Assembly (NCBI RefSeq): GCF_010093535.1
Contig: NW_022985188.1
Coordinates: 501,686-565,685, forward strand
Direction of reading: 5' to 3'
From: Lindgomyces ingoldianus
Lineage: Eukaryota; Ascomycota; Dothideomycetes; Pleosporales; Lindgomycetaceae
Length of the DNA stretch: 64,000 nucleotides
The notes below the pieces were generated by a model. The model saw nothing but the letters and a program-made list of their open reading frames with translations, was not told the origin of the DNA and did no database searches. A program made the position numbers and the translations under genes. This document shows, one piece after another, positions 30,012 to 42,125 of this stretch; the first letter of the stretch is position 1, and every line of letters starts with the position of its first letter.

Positions 30012-32403
30012 CTACCGACTGTAGCCGTTCGAAGTCGATTGAAAATGTGGTGGGGCTGGTTTCCATATCCGAACCTTCATGTCGTCGCCTGCTGAGGCGA
30101 AGACCTTGGGATCTGTGGGGTGCCAAGCTATCGAATTGACACAGCCATTGGGATGAGCATCGAGAGCGTCGACAAGGAGGCCATTCGTCCTCCAAATGTA
30201 TATCCGAGAGTCTAATTATTGGTCAGCATGGTAGTTAGGAGCAGAGAGGGATGAAAACTTGCCTTCACTTCCACTAACGACAAAGTTTTCGTTTGCCCCA
30301 CCGAAAGCAGAACGAATAATAAATTGTGTCTGAACTTGGCCTGAGTACCGTTGAATGATCTCTCCAGTGTCGATTTCCATGAGTTTGATCTTGTTTTCGT
30401 TCATGCTGATCAGCATATGCTGCGAGTCTTGGCTAATGTTGACTGATGTGAGTTTGATGTCGTCCAATGTCCATTCACAAATCTTCTCGTACGAGGTGAA
30501 GTCATAGACAAGGATCCTGTTTTCCAAGAGCACGACAAGTCGCTGGCCATCCGGCGAAATTGCGAGATCGTTGACGCGGAGATTGTCCTCAATCCATCTG
30601 TGGACAATATTTCCGTCCGTGTCCCATACAGCTAGTCCGTATTTAGTATCCTGAGAGCCAATGACCACGGTTTTTCCATCTGGAGCCCACCCTGCTGTTG
30701 TACATGGGTATGTGAAATCGCTAATGGTAGTAATGCATCGTCCACTCTGAGCAAGGGTCAGCAAAAATACTTGGACTAGTGATTGAACCCAAGCGTCTTA
30801 CCTTTACATCCCAGATTCGGGCTGAGCATTCTTGTTGCGTACAACACGTGATGATTCTAGTGTCATCAGGGCTCCAAGCGACATGAGTGACCCCCGCATC
30901 GTGCTCATTGAGTTTATGTAGAAGCTTATAAGTAGTTGTGTCGTAGATGACGACGGTGCGGTCTTTGCTTGTCGAAGCTAGCTTGGTGCCATCATTCGAG
31001 AATTTTAGGTACCAGACTTCATCGCTGTGATGCCGAAGCTCAAGCACGGGTTTCATCGGGAAGTCGTCCCGATCACAAGTGTGATCCACATAGAGTGATG
31101 GAGAGGCTGCGGTGTTGTGGTAAAGGCAATTTGAGATCCAACTTTGCTTCACCTCATCTAGAAGAATTGCTAGTCGATGTTCGGGAATCATGACACTGGG
31201 CGATATAGATTCTACATGCTGTCAGTGAGCTGTGGCGTGGATGGAAAGGTGTGATTTACTAGAGAGTTCAGAAAGTAAAAGGGTTCGGGAGTCACCCTTT
31301 GCTCCATCCCATTGGGCTTGAAACTTCAAATCATCGGCAGATTGACACATCATGAGACTGCAAGCGATTAGTGTCAGATCTCAGGAGTCAAGACGGGGAA
31401 GATTGAGCTTGCCTTGAAAGAGCATGCAACCGGCCAACATCTTGGTGAAGTGGGGTCAGCTCCTGCCGGAGAACCATGAGGGCCTTTCCCAGGTCACGCC
31501 GCTCCAACAGCTCCAGATACTTCTGTTGCTTCATCCAAAACAGCATTTCGTCTCTATTAGCCCCTTCCGCCAGTGTCAGGCCTCCGGTATGCCGTGCGGT
31601 GGAGGTTGATCGTGCAGACTTCGCCCAGGACTTTGCGTAAGTCCCATGTCCATCCAGATCAATTCCTCCCCCATTATCATAAGAATTCGTGCCAAATAAT
31701 AGCTCCTCGGCCTCCGCCCAATCCCCTTTCAATACCGCACTGCGAAATGACGCTACTGTGGGACCTTCCAGCTGATAGCCACTTTCTTTGCATAATGCCC
31801 CCGCAGCGCCGTGGTATCCCAGATCCGTCAGGCTCTGAATTAAAATACGCGTAACTTCCTCCCTGTCATGGCCGAAGAAGGTTGTGGGCACTGACCGTCC
31901 GTTAGCTACAGAGCTTCCGTTCGTGTACGAGGCCGTGGAACCGTTGCTCTCGGCCTTGGTATGTGAATCCCCATTCGCTACCTTCCCCAGGCTCCCCCTG
32001 TACCCCGGAGAGCGTGTGGAGCCATTTGAAAAGTTCTGTATGGGTGACTGGGACCGTTTTGAAGCGTCGTTGTCAAGGCGCATTGTCCCGTCTGCTCTGC
32101 GCCTTCGCTTCGATATATGTCGGGAGGGCCGGCCTCTAGAGGGGTGCGATGCGGAACTCTCTGAGTCGTCTGAACTCTCAGAGAGGCTGTGTCTGCGCTT
32201 GGACGTGGTGGCCGGTGCAGAGGAAGTGGCAGGTGTCGCAGATGGCTGGCCGGAGGCGCTTAGGGTAGGTTGCTGGGTAGAGAAAAGGGCAGAGATTTCT
32301 GGGGAAGGAGAAGCTGGGGAGTTCGGGATGGCTGGGCGGTCGGAAGTGACTGGGGTGGGGGGATTAGGGGGGATTTCGTCGGCCAGGACGAACGGTGGTG
32401 AAT
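30012..32403 (-). CDS. gid7: GID/CTLH E3 ligase subunit Gid7 (WDR26 homologue)
   Basis: Exons 31413-32403, 31260-31357, 30802-31211, 30263-30746 and 30012-30211 join in frame. Domain order is a disordered basic N-terminus (KRRRRADG), LisH/CTLH region (FFGHDREEVTRILIQSLTDLGYHGAAGALCKESGY; LLERRDLGKALMVLRQELTPL), the ISPSVMIPEHRLAILLDEVKQSWI linker and a WD40 propeller ending AGDDMKVRIWKP. In yeast Gid7 shapes the GID ubiquitin ligase that destroys gluconeogenic enzymes. The two introns starting at 31412 and 30262 use GC donors (GCAAGC, GCAAGT). The start is unresolved: the frame is open without Met from 32083 to an acceptor TAG at 32404, so a short first exon lies upstream. Confidence 0.88.
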
Positions 32404-33676
32404 GCTAGCCGCAATGACGCGGGTGCAAGTCGGTATAGGCGACACTGCCCTTGACTGGCTCGGATCCCGAATCAGGAGGGAGTCATCAGTGACGAGCGAC
32501 GAGCAAACGCTGGGGAAGCTGCAGAACAGAGCTGGCAGGAGCGAGGGGGGGGTTGTGGGAAGGAGCAAAGGACGTGGGGCGAGCTCCGTGGTGAAGAGTG
32601 GTTGAGGATGTCACGACGGGCGATGGTGAGGGCCGGACATATAGCGGCGGGTCGTGCCTGGGCCACCCGGAGCGTCAGCGTCGTGAGAGTCGTGGACGAC
32701 GAGCGGTCTGGATCAAGGAGCGTTCAGAGGCTGGAGGTGGTCGGAGCAGTGGATGTTGGGTGGTAGTAGAAGCTCTTAGTCTGCAGAAGCAGCAGTGGCC
32801 GGATAGACGTAGGATCCTTGACCAAAAGCGTTAACCTGAATTCGGCAGGGCTAAACTTGGCGAGGCACCAAGAAATGAGAGGAATGGCAGCGCAACACGA
32901 AGAATAGTGCGAAGAAAGACGATAGTCTGGTCGTGAAGAGTGGAGTCGCAGCGGTAGTACTGATGCGCGCACTATCTTGATAGGTAGTCTCCCACAGGAA
33001 GGTCCAGGCACAGTGTCACGGGATGTTGTGTAATCGCGCTGCGATAAGAAACATCCAGCGTGGAACGCACTAAGCGAAACTTCCGTCACCGGACCTCTCC
33101 CGCCTGTTGTTCTTCATAACTTTATACCGCAGATGTCAGCCAGAGGTCACAGTTGAGTGTCCCGGAGGAGCTAGTTTTGTCCCTGTTCGTTGTCATGGAA
33201 CCGGCGCGGCCATCCAGGCGCTGCCACACGTCACATGAAACAAAGCACCGCCAACCATCGGCAAAGGACTCCTTGACCTGAATTCAGCCTGCGCCAGGCA
33301 ACGGCACAAAGGGGGAGAAAAATAAACAGCCAGGATGAGCTGCCGGCGATCTTCATTTGTTTCCCGAAGCCTTCCAATCATATTTGATGAGTGGGCTTCG
33401 TGAAAGAAAGGGTAATTTGCCTTTCTCAACAAAATCCAATTCTTCAACTCTCCACTTGTGGTGTCGAGACACTACATCTATTTTCTTCTCTCTCTGTTAA
33501 ACATTAATGCAATATATGTACCAGAAGGTCCCAATTACTCTCTCCCCTGTTCTTCGTATTTTCTTCTCTCACTTGTTCCCTTTGCTCTACAGCAGTTTCA
33601 AGGTCGAATTGCTCCCCGCCCCATGCTCCCTAACAATAATTAGTTACCTCACACACTCTTCACGTTATAGGGATAC
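32404..33676. other. Upstream region of gid7 (probably with its first exon) and GH1 3' flank
   Basis: The missing gid7 start codon should lie here. An ATG at about 32643 opens eight codons but its donor phase does not fit. A GC-rich stretch (32400-33000) is followed by an AT/CT-rich stretch. Confidence 0.4.
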
Positions 33677-35631
33677 CTACTTAAACCAGTTCAGAAACTG
33701 GAACATGCTCGCTTTCGGCGTCCGCTCCAAGCTCGTATAATTCACATACTGCAAGCCAAACCTCACACTCGTCCCAGAGCCCCATTCAAAATTATCAAAG
33801 ATAGCCCATCCCCAAGCGCCCGTCACATTGACTTTATCATAGTGAATCGACGCCAAGATGCTATCAAGGTAGCTCTGAAAATAGTCTGCCCTTCGCAGGT
33901 CCCAAAGGATTTGGTTCATATTGCTAAGTTGCGCCTCGAATGGTTCTGCAAAGCCAAATTCGGTGACAACGATGTCGGGGATCGACGGGAAGAGCACAGT
34001 TGTGAGATGTTTGAGGAATTTGCGGATGCCGGTTGGCGTGTCGTAGAGCCAGCTCATTGCCGGGTCAGCAGCTGGGCCTAGGGGGAAGCCATTCGATGCG
34101 GTTGACGCGCTGCCAGCGCAATCCGGGAACCCTGGGTGCGAGCGATTTGAAACACAAGCTTCGATTCCTCCGTCGACTTCGAACGCAGTGAACGACGAGT
34201 ATCTGGATATCCCGCATTAGCCACTGCCCATCTGTCTAGTAATGTCTACACTTACCCATCAATAGCATAGAAATCACAAGATCCTTTAATCATCGTTTTC
34301 TCCTCCTGCGTCAACGTAGGAAGCAGATCTCCAAGCGTATCTTTTAGACTCTTCGGATAATCGCCATCTGTCCATGGCCCACCAAACCAACCCACCGCGA
34401 AATCAAAATTCCTCTGTCTCGCAACCTCATCCTCGGGTTTCGTACTATTCGCCTCATAATAATTACCCGAATTCTTAAACGTAATCCTGCCCTTACCTTT
34501 GAACTCCTCGTGGTACCATTTCGCCACCCTAGCATGCGCCAGCAAACTATAGTGTCCGCACAAGAAACGGGACTTTACCGGACTCGTAGAATTGAAGGTT
34601 GGATAGTACTTTCCAGCGGGATAGTACGAGAACTGCCAGTTGCAGTATTGGGGTTCGTTGATGGTGAACCATTCATCGACGTACGCGTCATAGCGGGAGA
34701 TAATGAATTTGGCGTAGTTGAAGAAGTCGTCAACGATTTGCGGGGACGACCAGGCGCCGTATTCGTTGTAGAGGGCGAGGGGTGTGTCCCAGTGAAAGAG
34801 AGTTACTGCAGGTGTGATACCGTTGGCATGGAGTTCGGCGATCACATCGTCGTAATGCTTAACCCCGGCTTCGTTGATAGGCCCTTTGCCGAAAGGGAAG
34901 ATGCGTGGCCAGGAGATGGAAGGACTGAATGCTAGAGGTACTGTTAGCGTTTATTATTCCCGAAATTTGCTCATTCATTTGTTCCTTGTCCTAAACAAAC
35001 TTTGCCGTCGGATCTCTTCTCTCCTCTCCCTTCAGATTAAGGTCGGATACTTACCCTTAATCCCCAACCCTTTCAACCTTGCAAAATCCTGCTTATACAA
35101 CCAATAGTGGCTCCCAACCACATCCCCCGTCGTATTATCTGACACAAAATTCGGCACCCGATGGCTCAGCAAGTCCCAAATACTCGGCCCTTTACCCTCA
35201 TCTTTCGCTGCGCCTTCAATCTGATACGCTGAGCTAGCTAACCCCCATTTGAACCCTTCCGGCAGCTTAAGGTTTGCGAGAGAGGGGTCTTTAGAAGCCA
35301 CTAAGGGGTGGAAATTTGAAGCGAGGGGTTGCGCGTAAGAAGTGGGTTCTGGGGTAGGTTTAATGGTAGTGGTGACGGGGCCAATGGAAACGGGGCCGAT
35401 GAAGTTCCAGAGCAGGGCGAGGGCGGAGTTGGAGAAGTCGGTTTGGGGAGTCGCGGACGTGGGTTGAGCGGAGGCGTTGAAGGTTGCGGAAGTGTAGCCT
35501 GAGGGTACGGCGAATGACAATGTACTGGTGTTTGCAAATTGTGCGGTGGTAAGGGATGGGAGAGAAAGGAAGAGAGAGAAAAAGACTGGGAGCAATTGCC
35601 ACTGTAATTGACCCATCTCAGGCAATTTCAT
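33677..35631 (-). CDS. GH1 beta-glucosidase with signal peptide and Ser/Thr-rich N-terminal extension
   Basis: Exons 35055-35631, 34256-34931 and 33677-34202 join in frame via GTAAGT introns and give about 592 residues. I chose the Met at 35631 because it leads into a signal peptide (LLPVFFSLFLSLPSLTTAQ); a Met nine codons upstream is possible. An unusual Ser/Thr/Pro-rich segment of about 100 residues precedes the barrel. GH1 motifs are FKWGLASSAYQIEGA, FSPSISWPRIFPFG, TLFHWDTP, FTINEP with the acid/base Glu near residue 285, VVTEFGFAEP with the nucleophile Glu near residue 499, and a closing WAIFDNFEW. GH1 enzymes cleave beta-glucosides such as cellobiose or plant glycosides. The usual TENG reads TEFG. 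Confidence 0.88.
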
Positions 35632-36746
35632 ACCGGAAATGAAAAGGGAGAGATTCAAGGAACCAGACGCTGAAGAAGAGACTGGGATAAAAAATACCTA
35701 TGAGGATCTCTGAGAAATTTATAGTCCGTTACTTCGCTCGCCGTACGTGTTACCTTGCCGCGATCACATCACTTCAATCCACCAACCCAGGAATATCATC
35801 TAGGTTTGCATCAAACGTCCCTCTACCTCACACTAGCCTCGCACCGACCCTGTGGCTCACCCTCGGGAATAGGCAAATGGGCATATTAACCCAGGTTCTT
35901 CATAGGGCGAGGTGGGTAGGCTAACATGATCTTCGCTCGAGCACCGGGCGCGAGGAAATATAGTGCCTGAAAGAAGTTTTCGATTCGGAAGATGGTTCAA
36001 TCTGAGAGCACGATGGACGTTAATTCACTGCTTGGCGGAGTTGAGGGAGATCTTGCTCCGTGATGGATGGGGATTAGTGGGAGGGGATGGGGTTTGATTG
36101 GTGGGCCTGGAGCTTTCTAGAAGCTTGGGCCACGTGGGGAGAGCTGGAGCTAAGGTGCGAAGTTGTTGGACGAAGAGTAAGTGTAGCTTGAGCATCTAGT
36201 TCAACGAGAGTTGGGGCGTAGTTTTGGAGTTTGGAAAATGTATTGTAGCATGCTCGCCTAGGCTAGCATGTGGAGTTGGCTTTTTAGAATTTTAGGCTGG
36301 GTCGCGTCCCGCACTTCCGATTCTACCTCACGCCTCATCTGCCCGTCAATCCCTTCATGCAGGTGCCTGACCAGGTGTTCAGCCATGCGCACATGGCCAA
36401 CTGTTCAGCGGATCTTTGTCTGCTAGTCTTTCCGTGTCCAATATACAACCTCCCGAAGATTCTGGGTTCAATTTTTGAACAAGTCTTTCACACTCTTCTG
36501 CATCACTAAGCCACACGCGACGAAATGGCATCCTAATGCATCAGCCTTGTATAGCTGTAGACTTGTATGGCTTCCTGATAACGCCTTGCTCGCCAACCCT
36601 TGTCCTTTGAACTCGAACAATGAATTGAGAGGCGTTCGATAAAACCACAGCGTCTGGAAGGTTTCAGCCCTGCGCCTCAACATGGAGGTGACAGGCTGCC
36701 TTTTCGACTATTTCATATATCATGTCATGCGACCAAACTCTCAAGA
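35632..36746. other. Intergenic: GH1 promoter and upstream of a membrane-protein gene
   Basis: The flanking genes are divergent. No gene is recognised; an open frame of 71 codons at 36468-36683 looks like chance. Confidence 0.5.
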
Positions 36747-38757
36747 TTGCGTTCGCCTTCTCTGTCTTCCATATTTCAGGAGTTCTTTCTTTGCTTCGTC
36801 ATGTGCTTCATCTGGAGAAGGATGTCGCAAGTAGTGCTAATCGCAGGAGCGTTTTACATAAGCCCAACGGCGGGCATGCTATGGGGCCAGTGCTTAAAGG
36901 ATGTCCAAGATCGATCCCTCAACGATGAGCAGTTTATTTTTGACCGAGCCTTGTTCCATAATGGTTCTACTCCCGAAAATCCTATCCTAACTCTTCGCGG
37001 TTGTAAATCGCTGTGTGGCGGACCTGGTCTCCATATCTACCCCGATTGGGGAAGCATGGTACTAAAACCCCGGCACAAATACTAAACAAGCCCAGTATTG
37101 CCCCAAATAAAGACCATTTGCTAACTTTTTGGCAGTAAGCATGCCTTTTGCTCTTTGTCTCCCAACATTTCTCTATGCCTTCGCTGAAGATCCACATGTG
37201 TGCTTTCCTTTATTTTAACAACAAGCTAATGATATTCCCACCTTTAGCATCAATTCATGGGTGCTGCCGGCACTCGTAAGTCAACAAGCCGAAAGCAAGA
37301 CACTGTCTGGATTATAAAGCTGATTAAATCCTCCTTTCAAGGTTATACTCACGCAAAAAGCTGTGCGCGAAGGCAACGGCTTGTGGGATACGATTCATAT
37401 TCTCGCCAATCCGATACACTGGTTTATCGAAATGCTACGAATGATCGAGCACGCGCGGCGGTTTCGGCGGTTAGCAAGCGACAGCTTCATCCCGGGACTA
37501 GAAGATGGCTATAGGCAAGGGCAAGGTAGACTGAAGTTCCTAACTAGGCTCAAGAATTACGAAAGCCAATGCGTTCAGCTATACACATGGAAAAATGTAA
37601 AAGAAGATGATTACGAGCGCAAGATTAGGATTAAAGGGACTTACCTCCAAGCATTGAAGACCGCCAGTGGGATCAGTGTGGCTCAAACCGAATACCTTCA
37701 CCGAGAGATCTTACAACCGTTACTTAAGACGCGTAAGCAAAATACCTGGGAGATCGAACACGAGATTGCCGAAGACATTGCTACTAGCAGATCTGGTCGA
37801 CTACTACTCGCTGTGATTGCGATTACCCTCTACATCTGGCAAGTAGTGTCCTCGTTCGTCCAGGTCATCGGCGGATCCTGGACAACTGTGCCTGGAGGTC
37901 GGATCGGACTAGCAATGTTCTGGCAATGGATGGTTGCCGCTGTCCTCATCAGCAATTTTGTGGGCAGTTTTCCGACAGAAGACTACTGCAAAAGAATTGT
38001 TAAGAAAGTGTACGGAAGAGCCGGGGTAGATTTTGATGAAGAGATCAAAAGAATAACAAGCTTTCCACCGAACCACGGAGAAAGACGGTTTTCACGTCGG
38101 TGGAGGCGCCGAGTGATGCTCGTTCTCGTCACGCTAGCTATTCTCCCTGTCCTAAGCTCTATAGTCGGCAGCCTGGCAGTACTTTGGTATCTTCCACCTA
38201 AGGGCCCCAATTGTCGGTTTTTTCTCCTCGTCTCTATCAGCTTCGTCTACATCGTGAACGCAGTTCTTACTTCTCTCCTTCTTTTGGGCCAGTGGACAAC
38301 CCGGATTAAGGACCTCCTTATAGCTCTTACTAGCACTATCCTCATCATACTCTCTGCATGCGGCCTTTTCAACACATGCGCATGCTGGAGTGGCGTTTAT
38401 CACCTCGGTCCTGAGAAAGCCACTGTATACCTGAACAGCGAGGAAGTCTTCGCGCCGTTACTAAGAAAAGTGTATCCGGCAATATTCGTCACGTGCTTCG
38501 TCTTCCAGTTCATCTCCTTTGAGTTCATGAGGTGGTTTGGCTGCGAGGGGATGAGTATATTGCGATGGAGCAAACGCACGAAGAAACGAAAGACCGAGAG
38601 CCCTGAGAGTCGAGGGTTACTCGACCCGTGTGCTTTAAGAGGGCAAGAAATGGAATTGATGATTTATCGAGCTGGGTATGGAGAACCAACTCTAAGGAAT
38701 GACAGCGCAACAGGATCGGTCCAGATTACTCCTCCTCGTCGAGGGCGTACATATTGA
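36747..38757 (+). CDS. Multi-pass membrane protein of a fungal-specific family
   Basis: The first exon (from 36747) codes a leader helix and SPTAGMLWGQCLKDV, then CKSLCGGPGLHIYPDWGS, a Cys-rich and YPD-containing segment of a family common in Pezizomycotina. The main exon is 37342-38757; it codes HILANPIHWFIEMLR and about six membrane helices between residues corresponding to 37795 and 38540. A small exon 37248-37275 (SWVLPAL) joins it in phase 0. The link between about 37059 and 37247 is not solved: splice sites exist but none keeps the frame by eye, so a frame error or unusual splice may be present. Function is unknown; such genes often sit in accessory regions. Confidence 0.55.
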
Positions 38758-38899
38758 AGGATAACTAGCGAAGTGCATATATAAGATATGGTCTTAGCAT
38801 AGGTCGTACCTCCAAGTATTCAACAACTGCATGGCGTTGCACGCCCACCTACAGCAAAGCCGACTCTTGCTAGTGCATCTCGGTTTTTTGCAGGTTGTT

Positions 38900-41149
38900 T
38901 TAGGAGGTCAGCAGAACATGGAGGCTTCTTTGCAGTATGTCCAGCTCTTGTTCCAGCTTATTCTTTTGCCTCTCAACATGGGCTTCAGCCCGCACAAGAC
39001 GCTTCAAATCTTTGAGTTCTAAATTTGCCTCCGGGACGATTTCCTCGATGTGATCCGTGAAATGGCGTCCAACGACTTGAGTTATTACATTCATTAAGAA
39101 GTTCTCTCGGATGATCTACTCAAAATTTCAGTCGGTCAGGATCTCAGCGGGTGACGCGAACCTTCTTACATCATAATGAATCCAGGCGGCAATGGCGTAG
39201 TCTCTAGCAGTATTTCGGATACACTGCTCTTGGGTATGAATCCCGATATCTTCGGCATATGTACTTCCATCATGACAGCGATCGTCGTCGGTGCTATCAG
39301 GGATCTTATTTAGTGCTGCCCTCGCATTCGCCGCTCGTGCGTTTTCTCTGTATCTGCGCCGCTCGCTTTCAAATCGTCTGATGAAATTCACAGGGTGACA
39401 TTTACGCTCTTCCTCCAGAGTACTAAGCCCTTCCAAAGCTACGATCTTAACATTATCGATCCGAGGAACGAGTAATTCCATATATCGACCTGCAACTCGC
39501 TTCGAATTACCAAAGCCGGATGATTTCGCAGGTTTAGCGAAGGATAGTGGCACGGCTTGGTGGAAGTAGCGACAGCAATGGTCATAAACTTCTTCCACAT
39601 ATTGCTCCGCTATCACCTTCCAGTTTCGGGACAGATTCCAAAAGACTTCACTGATCACGCCATGACGATAATCTCCCGGCAGTTCCTGGCCTCGTGTGTT
39701 CCGGATGATATATGCGACATAGTCGATTTCTTCATCTTCACTCCTGAATGTTCTCTGTGTAAGTCCATCAATCTGCAGCTTTGGCTGATGCCATGACTGT
39801 AAGTCGTGATTTGGATCCGGGGGAGAGACCAAGACGCAGCAGTTCCATGTATGACCGAATTTCATCAGCCGGTCACGGAAGACCTCGGTGTCTCCCACTA
39901 TTCGGGAACGTAATCTAATAGGATCCGTCTCAGGGAATTGGAGGATATCAGAGTTCCAGATGCCGCGAGCATGATCTCTTGCATTGTATTTCAACCGCTC
40001 TACTGCCGCTTGAAACCTCGCTCTGAGTTCTTTATCCTCAAAGACCTCGCACCCTAGCGCGTCGATGTCCATCTTCAATTCTCTCGTCCTCGATTTGATA
40101 TTATCCCGGATATGTGGGAGTTGGCTCTTGGCCACGCTGAATAGAACCTTACGAAGCCGCTCACCAAGCCTTTTCGCACCTCGAAACTGCGAAGGAACAT
40201 GCTTCCATTTGGCATTATTTTCAAACCATTTTTGCTCAAGTTCGTCCCTGCTGTGCTGCTCCCCTTCTGGATCATTCTTTAACACATGCCACTGGATCTT
40301 CAACTCCTTCAACTCGTCCGGAATTTGGCCATTGCAAAGGAGATCCACGTAGAGGTTCCGGCTGTTTCCGACATCTGGATGAGTTATGGCCGCTATTGTT
40401 CTTCGACCGTCCGGGTCGTATCTCCTGCAGAGGTTCAAAACGCCTCCGTTGCTGTAGTCATCTACTGCCCTGATTACTGCCAGGATCGTCGAGTTCTCTT
40501 TTTTTATTTCCTCGACGGTAGCATCTTTGACCATGTTTAAAACCTCATCTCCCCCGCCAGAAAAGTCGATCAGACCCGGCAAGTCCAGCAGCTGCAACGG
40601 TTTCTGTTCCGGACCAGAAATTGTAATGCACAATCGATCCCTTGCGAACTTCGCTTTTGCTAGATCACCCTTGAAGATCCGCTCGGTGGCTTCTTTCATG
40701 ACAAGTGGAAGTCTGCTGTCTGCCTCTGAGGCTGGAAATCGGTGCATAAACTGGAGAAGATCTTTCTTTTCATCGGACGTCCGGCCGACAGGAAGGATCG
40801 TTGCTGTAACGCACTCTTCCTGGTTCTTTTTCAGCGTAACCACAGTAATGTACTTTGTACAGGAACCCTGGCCAACCGGAAAAGGAATCCCTGAAAGAGC
40901 CTGAAGCGTCGAGCTTTTCCCCGCCGACTGATCTCCACAAACCACTATCTGAGGGAGAGGATACTTCTTTTCAAGGTCGCGAATACCAATTTGTAATTGT
41001 CGCAATTGATCAATAGTATCGAGGATCTTTGCGTCCTCCCCATCGTCAGAGTTCATGAGTGAATAGCGATAACCAGATACCGGCGGTGGGTCACTGAAAC
41101 CATTGACAGGAAGCTCAGCAGGCCCATTAGATTCAGTGGGGTTGGCCAT
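38900..41149 (-). CDS. Dynamin-like (Mx-type) GTPase
   Basis: Exons 39170-41149 and 38900-39115 are joined by a 54-nt intron in phase 0 and give 731 residues. The GTPase domain has the P-loop GDQSAGKSS (72-80), the switch threonine in SCTKYITV, DLPGL (189-193) and THPD (256-259, usually TKPD). A stalk of helices follows, and the second exon supplies a GED-like end (IIRENFLMNVITQVVGRHF ... AEAHVERQKNKLEQEL). Dynamin-like proteins assemble on membranes and cut or remodel them. This Mx-like type is expanded in Pezizomycotina and differs from Vps1 and Dnm1; its role is not known. It is divergent from the zinc-finger gene at 42.1 kb. Confidence 0.87.
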
Positions 41150-42125
41150 GTCGACTGTGACACTAAGCTAGTGTAAAGAACAAATCTTGGAAGTTGTGGG
41201 AGACGGGGATGATTCTGCTAGCTTACATTAAGAGGCATTGCCGTCTGGAATTCTTACTGGCAACCGTGGACCTTCGGAAAACTTGGATCAGAGGAGGCTG
41301 AGAGTGGATGTTCTCGGCCCCACGAGGCTGAAGACTGCATGCTTCAGCAGCTTGCCGAATTTGGAAACTTGCAGCCTGAGTGGCACTCGTGTGATGAATG
41401 GGCGGGCTGAAATCAGGCCAGAGCCGATACATAACCCTTGCAGGAAGCAATTGCATGTGCTCCTCTCGTCTTGTCTCATTCGATATGTATCAGAAAAGGC
41501 TTGCTCAGTCACATTCGGAAGACCGAAATTCTGCCTCACGGCCAGTAAAAATGGTGGAATATTCGGCTTGACTTGGATTTTAATGTTGCCTAGGAATCCG
41601 TTCACCGATTAACACGGTTTCTGCCCAGTTTCCACTCTATTGGTGGCGTCAGTAGAAACGGATGCATCTGATTACTTAACGTGACAGACGGGAGGATGGT
41701 AATTTAGGGCCGGCGTTTACAGGCCCTTTGCATCCTCCTTATTTCTGGTAAGAGATCAGAGTGATCCAATCCGCCCTGCGAGTGTTCCCGAGTAGGTGCG
41801 AAGATGTTGTATTTTGGCAGTGAAGGCCAGTGCGCAAATCGAGCGTTCCAAATCCAGAGCCGCATTTAGCAAATCGAAAGACTGTTACGGTATTCTTGAC
41901 CGGTCGAAGGCGTATCCCATATTTCCGGTTAAGATACATGAGCTATTGAAGTGGCTTGCAAACGTCACATGCGGCCTAACTGCATCCAAGAACAAGGGGA
42001 GGCGAAAGTTCCGAGCTAACTCACCGATGCTTACGGAAATACATAGAAAGGTAAAATAATTCCTGATCCGCCAGCCGCATGCTCTATCAAACCTTACCCG
42101 ACCTTCGCATAACAGCAGCATCAAT
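41150..42125. other. Divergent promoter region
   Basis: About 1 kb between the dynamin-like and zinc-finger genes. No convincing gene is visible on either strand. Confidence 0.5.

Noticed and set aside
31884..32408. Plus-strand open frame of 174 codons
   Set aside because: It is antisense to the disordered N-terminus of gid7, which reads as coding on the other strand.
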